Source of the DNA: Tubulanus polymorphus | Taxonomy: Eukaryota > Nemertea > Palaeonemertea > Tubulaniformes > Tubulanidae | Length of the DNA stretch: 64,000 nt | Direction of reading: 5' to 3' | Assembly: GCF_964204645.1 (NCBI RefSeq) | Contig: NW_027437446.1 | Span: 1 to 64,000, forward strand | Shown here: piece by piece, positions 1 to 9,690 of the stretch | How positions within the stretch are numbered: the first letter of the stretch is position 1 | How the letters are laid out: every line of letters starts with the position of its first letter | Position numbers and translations under genes: made by a program | The notes under the pieces: generated by a model | Databases searched by the model: none | What the model saw: the letters and a program-made list of their open reading frames with translations, nothing else | What the model was told of the DNA's origin: nothing

Positions 1-1206
1 AAGTACTGAATAATTAACTCAAAATTTTGCCAATCCCTGGAGTATAATGCCGTGCGTTTTTTAACATATCTTATATTTATGTGTCTTTTCAAACGTTATT
101 CCCATTTTCTGTGTCGAGTAAAATTCGTACGCTATAATCCGTATTTAAAATACCGTTGTTCTATTAATTCCGAACCCATGCACCCGTTGTTTTACCCCGG
201 CTTAGGAACACATTTTTAGTGTAAAACATATAAAACTCTTGGAGCCATGAGACTTAGGTAGAAATCTGACGAATTTTAACTACAGAAAAATTTATTCTCG
301 TGTAATCCATAATAAAGACTCTCAATATGTAATCAACATTCCCAAAACTCCCACGTTTTTTTTCGCAGAAAATGATTTAAAAACAAAATTTCACAAAACA
401 AAATCACGGGTCCCTTAATTCGCTCGAAGGTCTATCATATTTTTGGTGATTTTCTTTGGTCACGCCACCGGGTTCCTTCCTTCAGCAAAACCTACATTTT
501 TTACAAAGTAGAACTTGAGAACAAATTTCTTGTGTAAAACATAAACTGTTCGTAGAACATATCTGACGATACAGAAAGATTAATCGTCGTATGAAAGATA
601 AAACATACGAGGCTTTCAATTTGTAATCAACACTCTCAAGGCACGTTGTTTTTTTTCGCAAAAATGAATTCCTTTTCTAAACATGTATTTATTTGACCAC
701 GGCAAATCTTCGCTCTGAATAGATCTTCGACATTTTGGGTGATTTTCTTTGGTCACGGACCACACCGAACACAGTTGCCCCCGCAAAACCTATGTTTTTT
801 ACAATGTAGATCTATATAAGTTTGCTGAAAGGGCACTCGCCTCTAGTATTTATTCATTAAAACTCTGGCTGTGCGCTTCACCAAGTTTCGACTTTGACAT
901 ATTAATATTATGACATTATGACGCTATCTGTGGCGATTATTTCGTGACGCTATCTATGGCGATTAAAGGAAATTGATTTTGAATTTGGCGCTCTCGGCGC
1001 AATCACAAGGGAATTTCCGCAACACTTCGATATTGTGGGTGATTTTCTTTGGCCACGGACCTCGCCGAACACAGGTGCCTCCGGCAAAACCTATGTTTTT
1101 TACAATGTAGAATTCTATACGAGTTGGGCCTCTATTTATTCATTAAAACTTAAAACTGGCTGTGCGCTTCACCAAGTTTCGACTTTGACATATAAGACGG
1201 ACGACG
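1..1206. repeat. Left flank with three diverged ~300 bp repeats
   Basis: No gene is visible here. A block starting GGTGATTTTCTTTGG and running into CAAAACCTA(C/T)(A/G)TTTTTTACAA occurs at 445, 738 and 1038, so units are spaced 293-300 bp. A second shared block, ATTTATTCATTAAAACT followed by a tract ending in TTTCGACTTTGACATAT, occurs at about 846-905 and 1131-1192. A short tandem pair containing GACGCTATCT and TGGCGATTA lies at about 919-966. Base composition is less AT-rich than the element to the right. It is probably host repetitive DNA, or a decayed non-autonomous element or LTR-like tandem; no coding capacity identifies it. Confidence 0.6.
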
Positions 1207-1410
1207 TCTTATTCTATTTAAGAATTCTTTAGATTTTCCACCAGCAATTAGTAACTCCAGATGGTGCTTACAATATGAAAAGTACTCGTAATCAATATTT
1301 TTATCAACTTGAGCACAATAAGTTACAACTGTATCTTTATTATCTGTTATACCTAAACCTTCAATTGTCTTTTCAATATCAATACTATTCTTATTAGATT
1401 TCTTTGACAA
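1207..1410 (-). pseudogene. Truncated inverted copy of the conserved Polinton gene at 3224
   Basis: The minus strand encodes about 70 residues clearly matching the start of the + strand gene at 3224: shared runs are MSKKS.KNSIDIEKT, IDYEY, YCKHHLELLIA and a following GK. The upstream region is also shared, as part of an inverted repeat. The ATG used by the + copy is not kept; here the corresponding position reads ATTG. The homology stops at about 1207, where the left flank begins. It is a broken gene fragment and marks a head-to-head arrangement of element left ends. Confidence 0.7.
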
Positions 1411-1770
1411 TCATATTAGAGAAAAAAGGGAAAAAAATATTATAAAATGATACTAGTAACTCTTTAGTTACTCTAGCTTAGTTCAGTTAAAGAATTGTAG
1501 TGTTAACACAAAGAATACTAGCTATTTGAAGTTATGTAATTTTTATTTGAATCTATTCAAAATCTATTTAATGTAGTGTTAATTAGAATTGTATAAGAAA
1601 ATATTAAAAATAAAATAGAATTCAATTGTTTGTTAAAGATAAGTAATTTTTAATACTTTCTATTTAAATTAGGATTTAATATCTTACTACTTTGGTCTAT
1701 CTAAAGGAGCGGTAACTATAACTGTCCAGATAAGTCATTTCGGATTCTCGATATTAAATTCCTCAAACTG
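1207..1770 (-). repeat. Left arm of large inverted repeat
   Basis: Reverse-complementing this stretch gives a diverged but continuous match to about 2888-3440, including the shared blocks CCGAAATGACTTATCTGGAC, TAGTATCATTTTATAATA-like and TCTCTAATAT just before the gene start. It carries the 5' part of the 3224 gene plus its upstream DNA. It looks like the left end of another copy of the same element, inverted. Confidence 0.65.
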
Positions 1771-1861
1771 AAAATCAATTTAACAAAAACGCCGGGTGAA
1801 TTACTATTTCATAAACACATGTATTTTATTCTACAGTCAGTATCGATTTCAACATTCCAAG

Positions 1862-1880
1862 CCGCTCCTAAGAGGAGCGG
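1862..1880. repeat. Short perfect hairpin CCGCTCCT-aag-AGGAGCGG
   Basis: An 8-bp perfect stem with a 3-nt loop. The AGGAGCGGTAA half also occurs at about 1706 within the inverted-repeat arm. It lies between the two arms, just upstream of the 141-aa open frame. Its role is unknown. Confidence 0.5.
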
Positions 1881-1918
1881 TAAGGTATGCGCGGAATGCA
1901 CAATCGAAAACTAAGAAA

Positions 1919-2344
1919 ATGAGTGGAGAAGAGTTGAACGAGTTTTTAAAATCTAAATTAATCATTGACACAGAACATTTAAACTTTCCAGAATTACAAT
2001 GTAATGTAGAAGTTATTTCATTTGCTGAAATTACTGATATCTTTAAAAAAGGTTATAAAACCATATTAAATAGAAAAGCAAATCACCTGTGGGACCACAT
2101 CATTTTCGGGGGTTATCTAAATATAGGGTTTTCAATGTTTGATAAAGAAACTGAGGGGGTTAAAAAGAACATAGATATCAGTGCCGGTTTTGAAAGAAAA
2201 CTGAGAAGAGTAGGTAGATTAATAAAATATGAAAAATTCAAAATATTAGGATTAGCATTTAGTGAAGTAGTCAGATATTTACCAGAAATTGAAGAAATGA
2301 TTGGAAACAATCCAGTAATTAAAGAATTCTGGACAAAATTATAA
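1919..2344 (+). CDS. Hypothetical protein, 141 aa
   Basis: I do not recognise this protein. The frame is open from about 1796, but that upstream start is GTG and lies in repeat-derived sequence. The ATG at 1919 (protein beginning MSGEELNEFLKSKL) is the sensible start. It is a soluble, lysine- and glutamate-rich protein without a signal peptide or clear membrane segment; the C-terminal half is probably helical (GFERKLRRVGRLIKYEKFK). It sits between the two arms of the large inverted repeat, with no identified Polinton gene beside it. It might be an element-encoded accessory gene or a captured gene. It is intact, unlike many of the genes to its right. Confidence 0.5.
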   Translation: MSGEELNEFLKSKLIIDTEHLNFPELQCNVEVISFAEITDIFKKGYKTILNRKANHLWDHIIFGGYLNIGFSMFDKETEGVKKNIDISAGFERKLRRVGRLIKYEKFKILGLAFSEVVRYLPEIEEMIGNNPVIKEFWTKL

Positions 2345-2504
2345 ATTATAACACTGAAGGTCTTAGATATCAAGAAATGTAATCTCGATTGTATATATCT
2401 GTTTTAATATTGTATTGATTACTGTTAACTAAGTATTGCGCAATAACCGGTCCGATTGGACCGCTTTTCTATTGTTCTCCATTGTTCTATTATCGATCGC
2501 TAAA

Positions 2505-2605
2505 ATTTACATAATAAATATATGTGTTTATGAAATAATATTTCCACCAGTCGTTTCGGTGAATTGATTTTCAGTTGAGGATTTATTATCGAGGATCCGA
2601 AATGA
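2505..2605 (+). repeat. Third copy of the 71-aa gene 3' end
   Basis: The block ending GTTGAGGATTTATTATCGAGG then ATCCGAAATGACTTATC matches the end of the 71-aa frame at about 2888-2930 in direct orientation and 1722-1830 in inverted orientation. A TTTATGAAATA(A/G)TA motif is shared with the inverted copy. It is a remnant, not a gene. Confidence 0.6.
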
Positions 2606-2706
2606 CTTATCAAAAGCAGCGAGGAATGAAAAAGGATGACGTTAGTCGAAGAAATGGAAGAGGATTCTAAAATGTTAATCAATTTTAATAAAAATTTGAT
2701 TTATAA

Positions 2707-2922
2707 ATGGAAAGGAATGATGAATACAATAAAAAACTTATTTGGGGTTGGAAAAATTTAAGGCCTTTAGAAAAGAAAGAAAATCAAATCAAATCTAATA
2801 AACTAGATTTACAGTTATATTTAGAACAGTTAACAAAGGCAAAGAAATTTATTGATCAATGGAACAATAATCCAAATAATGAACAATATGTTGAGGAATT
2901 TGATATCAAGGATCCGAAATGA
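2707..2922 (+). CDS. Hypothetical small protein, 71 aa
   Basis: I do not recognise this protein. It is highly charged (many K, E, N), has no membrane segment and is probably helical. The ATG at 2707 sits in TATAAATGG, the same start context used by most structural genes of this element, which supports it as a real element gene. Its last codons and stop lie inside the right arm of the inverted repeat, so the end of this gene exists in two further broken copies nearby. Confidence 0.45.
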   Translation: MERNDEYNKKLIWGWKNLRPLEKKENQIKSNKLDLQLYLEQLTKAKKFIDQWNNNPNNEQYVEEFDIKDPK

Positions 2923-3440
2923 CTTATCTGGACAGTTATAATTACTGCTCCTAATAGATAAACAAAAGTAGTGAGATATCAAATAGAATTCAAATAAAAT
3001 ATATTAAAAATTACACATCTTCAACTAACTAGTATTAGTTATTGTTTTTTTAATATTTTCTTTTCAAAAAAGAATACTTTATATCACAAATAAAAAATAC
3101 TAAAAAAAAAATAACTAATACTAAAATTCTTTACCTTTAACTAAGCTAGTATTAATCTAAAGAGATACTGGTATCATTTTATAATACTTATAATATTTTT
3201 CTTATTGAATTTCTCTAATATAAATGTCAAAGAAATCGAGCAAGAATAGTATTGATATTGAAAAAACATTAGATGATTTAGGTATTAGTGATAATAAGGA
3301 TATTCCAACCAAAATTGAAAATAATATTCAAGTTAATTGTAATATAGATTATGAATACTACTTATATTGTAAACACCATCTTGAGCTACTGATTGCTAGC
3401 GGAAAGTGTAAACAATTTTTAACTAAGACTATTACTTTTC
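2888..3440 (+). repeat. Right arm of large inverted repeat
   Basis: Pairs with 1207-1770 in inverted orientation. It contains the end of the 71-aa frame, a gene-free AT-rich stretch of about 300 bp (2923-3223) with no other feature visible, and the first third of the 3224 gene. It may represent the inner part of the element's left terminus. Confidence 0.65.
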
Positions 3441-3832
3441 AAGAATTAGATGCTATGAAACCAGATAAAGTAATAAAATATTTTAAGATTTATGAAGAAG
3501 CTAGATTAGCTAGAATAAATGATTCTATTTCAGATGGTATTGTCAAATGTTACTCTAAGTTATGTAACCAGTTAATACCAATTGATGATGAAAATAAATT
3601 ATATAATGATTTGAAAAATGACTACTTAGTTATGACTGAATAACAAAAATGGGTTGGTTATGCTTCATTTCAATTAGGATCGGTTATGACATTAATTTCT
3701 ACTGGTGTCATAACATTTTCGAATATCAAGCCTATGGAATATAAATCGGGTAAGAACGAAACAGATGTACTACAACCAAATGGTGAAACAGAAAATGAAT
3801 CAGAACAAAAATTAACTAAAATAAATGAGTGA
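3224..3832 (+). pseudogene. Conserved Polinton protein with C-terminal hydrophobic segment, one stop codon
   Basis: One frame of 202 codons starting at ATG 3224 (context ATAAATG) is interrupted once, by TAA at 3641-3643. It stays open afterwards to TGA at 3830. The N-terminal part has the IDYEY and YCKHHLELLIA motifs. The centre (KYFKIYEEARLA, SKLCNQLIPIDDE) and the hydrophobic stretch after the stop (QLGSVMTLISTGVITF) resemble a conserved protein of unknown function that I recall in invertebrate Polintons; that family link is from memory. The end overlaps the start of the next gene by a few bases. An inverted, truncated copy lies at 1207-1410. Confidence 0.6.
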
Positions 3833-4197
3833 TAGCGTTAAAGAAAAAGGCTAGATCCGAGAAACAAATTAAATGGGCAAAGGAATTGGGAAAAAGATCT
3901 TCAGAATTACAAAAAGCTAAGAAAAAGAAATTAACTGATATAAATGAATCACAGAAATTATCTGATATTGATTCAAATAATAATCCATCTGATTCTTCTA
4001 ATAGTGGAAGAAATAATTACTTATATAATACAATTGGATTAGTAACAGTTATTATATTATCTGGTGTAATATATAAATCAAAATTCAAATCTGATTATAA
4101 CAATAATGATTCCGATGATAATAAACCTATTATAACAGAAAATAAGTCAAATCATAAAGTCATTGAAACTAAATCAAAATTATTATTAATGGATTAA
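3825..4197 (+). pseudogene. Small single-pass membrane protein of Polinton type, frameshifted
   Basis: The ATG at 3825 (TAAATGAGTGA, overlapping the preceding gene's stop) opens a frame that stops after nine codons. The rest is in another frame from about 3829-3850 onward, so a small indel near 3845 breaks the gene. The main part has a basic N-terminal segment (RSEKQIKWAKELGKRSSELQ), a serine/asparagine linker, one transmembrane segment (TIGLVTVIILSGVIY) and a charged tail. The basic SEKQIKWAKELG element is typical of small Polinton proteins near the integrase. Function unknown; possibly virion or membrane associated. Confidence 0.55.
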
Positions 4198-4203
4198 AAT
4201 AAG

Positions 4204-5292
4204 ATGAAAAAAGAACAATATTTAAGAGAGCTATATTATAACCCAGAAAGTGAAGTATCATATTCTAACGTTTCAGAATTATGGAATCAAATTAAATCTG
4301 ATAATGAAAATGGTAATATAAAATATAGTGAATTGAAATCATGGTTACAAAATCAACCAACATATCAAATACACAACAAAATGGATAAAACTTATTTAAC
4401 AAGAAAAGTTATGGTTTCATATATCGATCAACAATGGCAAGCAGATTTAATTGACATGAAGAACTTAGAGGAATACAACAAATGATATTTCTGGATATTG
4501 AATGTTATGGACATATTCAGTCGATACGCATGGTCAATTGCAATCAAAAATAAAACTGGAATAGAAGTTACAAATGCTTTTAAATCAATATTTAAAGAAG
4601 TTATTCCAGATAAGATACAATTTGATGAAGGTAAGGAATTTTATAACAAACATTTTAAAAAACTATTATCTGATAACGATGTAGAATATTTTTCAACACA
4701 CTCAGATAAAAAAGCATCTATTATAGAAAGGTTTAATAAAACATTGAAAACTAGAATGTGGAAATATTTTACTGCTAATGAAACATATATTTATATCGAT
4801 GTATTAGATGATTTAGTGAAAGGTTATAATAATTCTAAACATAGTTTTATAAATATGAAACCTATACAAGCTAGAAAAGAAGATAATTCGGTAATAGTTT
4901 GGAATAATTTATATGGAGCATTTGTTACACATGATTTCGGTGAACCTAGATTTAAAATTGGACAACACGTTAGAATATCTAAATATAGAAAAACCTTTTA
5001 TAAAGGTTATACCCCTAATTTTACAGAAGAAATATTTAAGATTAAAAAGATAATATTAACTAAACCATTTGTTTATAAACTAGAAGATTTAAAAGATGAA
5101 GAAATATTAGGTTATTTCTATGAACAAGAATTATCACTTGTACCAAACCCAGTTGAAATAGAATACAAAATAGAAAGAGTATTGAAAACAAAAACTCTTA
5201 AAGGAAAAAAGTATTCTTTGGTGAAATATAAAGGATATGATGTTAAATTTAATGAATGGATTTTATCTAGTAAAATTAAAAATATAAATTAA
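4204..5292 (+). pseudogene. INT: Polinton retroviral-like integrase with chromodomain, one stop codon
   Basis: This is the integrase that would insert the linear element DNA into chromosomes. An N-terminal region (LRELYYNPES) leads to the DDE catalytic core: first Asp in QQWQADLID (residue 81), second Asp in QFDEGKEFYN, and Glu in ASIIERFNKT about 34 residues later. The C-terminus is a chromodomain (IERVLKTKTLKGKKYSLVKY and FNEWI), typical of Polinton integrases and likely to steer insertion towards modified chromatin. The frame is continuous except for TGA at 4483-4485 between the first Asp and the FSRYAW strand. No reverse transcriptase is nearby, which argues against an LTR retroelement. 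All catalytic residues remain readable. Confidence 0.9.
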
Positions 5293-5704
5293 TAAAGATT
5301 TATTTATATTTGAACCGCATAATATATTAGTTACTGGTGTAACAAACTGTGGTAAAACACATTTCATATTAGATTTGTTAGAAACTATTTAAAAGAATCA
5401 TTTTGATAGTATAATATTATTCTGCCCTACTTATGAAATGAATAAAACATATAATAGAGATATAGTTAAGATAAAAAAGTTTATTATATTAAATCCTAAA
5501 ACAGTAAAAGAAAATTTAGATAATTGTATAAAAATAGCAATTGATACTTATAAAGGATCAAAGACATTATTCATTGTAGATGATTGCGCAAATTTACATG
5601 ATTCTGAATTACATGATGAATATATGAATAAATTAAAGAATAATAAAGGTTCAAAATTATTACTGAGGCTTCAATTTCCATATGAATATAAATTTGTAAA
5701 ATAA
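5288..5704 (+). pseudogene. ATP: FtsK/HerA-type DNA packaging ATPase, truncated and interrupted
   Basis: This is the A32-like ATPase that would drive genome packaging into the capsid. Walker A is visible (VTGVTNCGKTHF, about 5330-5365) and Walker B follows (LFIVDDCANL, about 5570-5597). TAA at 5390-5392 interrupts the frame. No ATG is present between the integrase stop and the Walker A region, so the start is lost or non-standard. The protein ends about 30 residues after Walker B, in sequence belonging to a local 224-bp duplication. The conserved region that normally follows is missing, so the gene is 3'-truncated. Confidence 0.8.
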
Positions 5705-6045
5705 CTATTTATATATCTATCTATCTAATACGTATTAAATACGTATTAGATACGTATTAAATACATTAATACTTAAAACCCCCTTTTTAAAATAAATATT
5801 ATTTATACAATTTTCAACCAATTTATTTTTATTTTTTCAACTAATATATGAATAAGTTTGAAAATAATAAAGGTTATTTATTATTACTGAGGTTTCTAAT
5901 ATAAATTTGAAAAAAATATAATTTAAGGTATTTTCAAATAATACGTATTAAATACGTATTAGATATGTATTAGATGTGTATTAGATACCTTAATACTTAA
6001 AACCCCCTTTTTAATTTACTATTTTTTTATACAATTTTCAACCTT
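5619..6045. repeat. 224-bp imperfect tandem duplication at the convergent gene junction
   Basis: Two diverged copies start at 5619 and 5843 (both AATATATGAATAA). Each includes an AATAATAAAGGTT...TTATTACTGAGG block, several TAATACGTATTAAATACGTATT units (the core AATACGTATT is palindromic), TTAATACTTAAAACCCCCTTTTT and TATACAATTTTCAACC. The duplication lies where the + strand genes meet the - strand genes, so the T-rich tracts could serve transcription termination. It also replaces the expected end of the ATPase. Confidence 0.7.
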
Positions 6046-6047
6046 TA

Positions 6048-6932
6048 TTACTTTTTGAGTGTTAGATAATTACTTTCTGAATCACTTTCATCATCACTCT
6101 CCAATTCATCATCATACCCCATCAATTTATTCAAATGCTCTACCGTATCTTCATAAATAATTGGTTTATTGATATACTTATTAGTCATCTCAACTATATC
6201 TTTATTTTCTGATTTAAGTTTCATAGAATCTTTATTATCAATGCGCTTTCCTGTAACTATATTTTCATTGTCATATTTCTTAGTGTTTGACCTTAATATT
6301 GTATTTACAATGCTTGATTCTAATATTTTTTTAAGAGCAGATAAATGTAATTCCTCATTACTAGGTTCCTTAGATAAAAATTCACCTAATAAATCTTTAT
6401 ATAAATCTTTACCATCTACTTTTTTATTTGAAACAAACTTTGTTACATAATTAAATGGGTGTTCTATAAATTCTCTTATACCAACACGATCTATAACATT
6501 AATAATATGTGAATTTGTATTCATATGATTATTCCAATTTGATGGAGCGTTTGAAAATTCACCTTTACAATAATCACAATAATTTCTATTTTCACTAATA
6601 TTTAATATTATTTCATTATTAGATGTAGAAGGTATTACATTATTAGATGTAGAAGGTATTACATTATTAGATGTAGTAGGTATTGCATTATTAGATGTAG
6701 AAGGTATTACATTATTAGATGTAGAAGGTATTACATTATTATCAATTACATTACTTAAATTATCAACAACTTCACTTTTATTATCATCTATTTCTATTAG
6801 TTTAGTTTTATAAATTTTGAAAATAGGATCAAATATCAAAGCTATATTACAAGGTATTTCATAATATAAACCATCATTATTTTCATGTGTATCGATGTAT
6901 GGAATATGTTTATATACTTTACATCCTTCCAT
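6048..6932 (-). CDS. C2H2 zinc-finger protein with octapeptide repeat, 294 aa
   Basis: An intact frame starting in AATAAATGG. The N-terminal region is of unknown fold. Residues about 66-105 are five tandem octapeptides NNVIPSTS (one variant NNAIPTTS), encoded by a 24-bp minisatellite at about 6617-6740. One zinc finger follows: C119-x2-C122-x13-H136-x5-H142. The C-terminal half is helical and charged and ends in an acidic Asp/Glu/Ser tract. It is the last gene of the - strand block, just downstream of the capsid gene. I do not recognise a named family. A nucleic-acid-binding virion or regulatory protein is possible, as inference only. Confidence 0.7.
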   Translation of the reverse strand: MEGCKVYKHIPYIDTHENNDGLYYEIPCNIALIFDPIFKIYKTKLIEIDDNKSEVVDNLSNVIDNNVIPSTSNNVIPSTSNNAIPTTSNNVIPSTSNNVIPSTSNNEIILNISENRNYCDYCKGEFSNAPSNWNNHMNTNSHIINVIDRVGIREFIEHPFNYVTKFVSNKKVDGKDLYKDLLGEFLSKEPSNEELHLSALKKILESSIVNTILRSNTKKYDNENIVTGKRIDNKDSMKLKSENKDIVEMTNKYINKPIIYEDTVEHLNKLMGYDDELESDDESDSESNYLTLKK

Positions 6933-6964
6933 TTATTATATAAATTTTTATTAAAGTTAAAATT

Positions 6965-8210
6965 CTAATACATAACACTATTTAATTGAGAATTTACAAT
7001 ATTTAATTGCGCGTCAGATATAATATAAATGTGCATTTTAAAATTTTTGATTCCTTTATTCTTTGACATGGATAATTGTATTCCATCTTTAGTGTTCTGT
7101 AGTTTTTTTCCAGAACCATGTAATGAATTATCCTCTGTTGTTCTAAAATCTAACCATAATGCATATTTATTACCGGTATAATAATCAATTTGATTAATAT
7201 TACAATTTTCAGATGATTTCACTTTTTCATTCATAAAATGTTTTCTAATTTCTGGCCATTGATCTATCATTCTCATTCCTTGACAAAATATTTTATTTGC
7301 TATTCCTTCGATAGTTATATCTACTTTTGTTATTTCAGGATTATAATAATTATCAACATTTATTGCACCATTAGTATATGTTGCAATGGTAAAAAATATT
7401 AATATACCTTTTATAGATCTTCTTGGGAAGTTAATATTCTCATTAATTATTTCATCATTTGCATTAATAGTTACAGTTTTAAATTTATCAATATAATCAT
7501 ATGATAATGAAAATCCTTGATTGTATTGAGTTTGAATTATACTTGAAATATTTTCATTAGTTACTGTATCATATTCTAAACATATTCGATAATTTATAAC
7601 CCATATCTTTATTAACGCTAGATATTACAATTTCATTAACAGGAGCAAATGTTATTTCGAATATAACATCTTCTTGAATTGCGTATTTATATAAAGGTGC
7701 ATTATTATTTATCAATTCAAAATCTAATGGAATTTTATATTTGCTTCCATATATACTTTTTATCAATTTATCTATAGCATTAGTTAATATTGCATTATGT
7801 GCTTCCGATCTTAATTTATTTTGGTTTTCTGATTGGATGCCTTGAAATATCATATTATTTCTATTTTCTTTAGTTAACCATAAATCTTTATAATGCATAA
7901 ATAAATTATAATCATCTAATGAGAAAACTGTTTCTGGACCAATCTTTATTGTAAATTTTTTAATCAAATATCTTCCAACATTATCAACAACATAATTATT
8001 ATTATTACCAGTTACTTTTATATCGGCTGATAAATAAATACTATTTGAAACATAAAAAGTAGTTTGTGTTAATCGAGGGATTCTAACATATAAAGTTTCA
8101 TCAGGATTAATATTAGAAGGGTTATGAGTAATTATATGATGTGATCTTTCTGCTTTAATAGCATTAGATATTCTATGATTCTTAGAAGGATTGATATAAC
8201 TCCCACTCAT
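6965..8210 (-). pseudogene. MCP: Polinton major capsid protein (double jelly-roll), one frameshift
   Basis: About 414 codons. The first 213 residues (start TAAATAAATGAG at 8210) run into a stop at 7569; the protein continues in another frame from about 7580 to 6965. The continuation is open throughout, so a single one-base shift near 7575-7585 breaks it. Recognisable features are an N-terminal RIPRLTQTTFYVSNS strand region, VGRYLIKKFTIKIG, DDYNLFMHYKDLWL, NFPRRSIKG, and an NPEIT...GIAN..F.QGM region followed by W. This order and length match the Polinton capsid protein related to double-jelly-roll capsids of the PRD1-adenovirus lineage. It would form the hexameric capsomers. The assignment rests on motif memory, not a search. 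Confidence 0.8.
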
Positions 8211-8230
8211 TTATTTAACAAAAAAATCAA

Positions 8231-9095
8231 TTATTTATTTTTTATCATATTTACTAACCCAAAAATAATTGCACTTACAACTGTAATTAAAAATAAAATT
8301 ATATGTTCAGCAGCAAAGTTAATAATGTTTCCTGCAGATTTCAATATAAAACCAACAATTGATGCAATAATTCCTGGTAATGCTGCAGCAGATTTTTTAG
8401 ATAGTTCCCATAAATATTTTGCTAATTTTTTTAAACCATCTTTAACTTTATCTTGTATAGAATTATTATCATTCGGGGGTTTATCCGGTTTATTGGGAGT
8501 AGGAGTAGATTTCAGTGAATTTGATATAGCTAAACCTATTGTTGTAAATAACATAGTTACAGCTGTTAGAATTGAAAGAATTGTTATTCCTTCTAATTTG
8601 AATAATAATTTTATTCTATCTTTCAATGATATTTCAGAATTTTGTTTTATCATCAAATTTTTAAAAATAACTTTAAATCTATTAATATTATAATCATATG
8701 ATTTTAATAATATATCTCTTTCACCTTTTTGTACTTCTAATTTATCTTTTAAATTATCAATTTCTTTTTCTAAACGTAATTCTTTTTGCCTATATTCCAT
8801 TTCACCAATTGCTTGATGGTCTAAATCAGACTTTAGTTGTTCTATCTCTTTATTTTTATCAGTTAATTCTTTTTCTAAAGTACTAATTTTAATATCTCAT
8901 ATATTTATTATGTGCAATTTCATCAGCTTCATTTCTTATACTAATAATTTCTCTAATTGCTTCATCAGAAAATATATTTAAATCTTCTAAGTCTTGATCT
9001 GTTGCATCAAGTAACCCATTTTGTAAAAGTTTTTCAGTTTGAACTTGATTTAACGGTTGATTTAACTTTACTAGTTTTGGAATTCTCATCTTCAT
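8231..9095 (-). pseudogene. Coiled-coil membrane protein of the Polinton structural block, frameshifted
   Basis: The first 68 residues (start 9095) stop at 8889. An overlapping frame opens at about 8895 with heptad-like helix (LEKELTDKNKEIEQLKSDL) and runs without a break to 8231. A small indel near 8885-8895 therefore splits what was probably one protein of about 290 residues. It has a long coiled coil, a hydrophobic segment (ITILSILTAVTMLFTTIGLA), a Pro/Asn/Lys linker, and two more hydrophobic stretches (ALPGIIASIVGFIL; ILFLITVVSAIIFGL). A virion-membrane or minor structural role is plausible but unproven. Its start context CCTAATG departs from the TAAATG seen in its neighbours. Confidence 0.6.
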
Positions 9096-9113
9096 TAGGA
9101 ATTATTTTTAGTC

Positions 9114-9669
9114 TTAAATTTTAAGTCTTAAATTAATTATCTTCAAAAAATAATCATTTCTTCGAGTAAATTCTCTTCTATTTAGAATTATATCTTGTTC
9201 TGTAACATCAGTTATAACATCATTAATGATTTTCTTAATTCTAGATTGTTCTAATTTAATAAAAGTTGATTTTGTTATTATTTTATCGGGACTTTTATTA
9301 GAAGAAATCTTAAAATAATAGTCATCTTTCAATTTCCAATAATAATCACCATTTAAATATTTCAAATCTTTTACCAAATAATTCGCACCTTTATTTGTTA
9401 TATTGAAACCAGATCTTTTTAACATTGGTTTAAAATCACGAATAATTTCATCATATTCGTATTTTTTTTGCCAATTCTGGTACTTCATTTTCAATATTTA
9501 TCTTTGAATGTGTTTTATCAATATATTCAGGTGTAGTTAAATTAGAATTATATGCTGTTTTATTATCATTACTAAAACTTGTTTCATCAAAATCAGGTGG
9601 TTGTTCATCACTTATACCGGGAGCGTCACCAAAAGTATCAATTCCAATATCTTCTCCACCTTCTGCCAT
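9114..9669 (-). pseudogene. Hypothetical Polinton protein, frame changes at an A8 run
   Basis: Two overlapping frames meet at a run of eight A (sense strand), T at 9462-9469. The upstream frame (start 9669, ATGTAAATGGC; MAEGGEDIGIDTFGD) is acidic and disordered. The downstream frame is basic (KPMLKRSGFNITNKGANYLV). Both read the same DNA across ELAKK, so a one-base change in the homopolymer explains the break; joined, it would be about 184 residues. An acidic leader followed by a basic body is common in small capsid-associated proteins. I do not recognise a family. Polymerase slippage at the A8 run could restore some protein. Confidence 0.55.
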
Positions 9670-9690
9670 TTACATAATAAAAAATTAAAA

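Noticed and set aside
1035-1232. 65-codon + frame at the left edge
   Set aside because: It lies within the third ~300 bp repeat unit and crosses into the inverted gene fragment; no start context or protein signal.
4204-5292. LTR retrotransposon or retrovirus integrase
   Set aside because: There is no reverse transcriptase, gag or LTR. The neighbours are a capsid protein, packaging ATPase and family B polymerase, as in Polintons.
7569-7585. Programmed frameshift in the capsid gene
   Set aside because: No slippery heptamer or downstream structure is evident, and capsid genes of this family are read in one frame. A simple indel is more likely.
8175-8693. 172-codon + frame, with similar + frames at 6169 and 11067
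   Set aside because: These are antisense shadows of real minus strand genes; the apparent hydrophobicity comes from AT-rich antisense codons.
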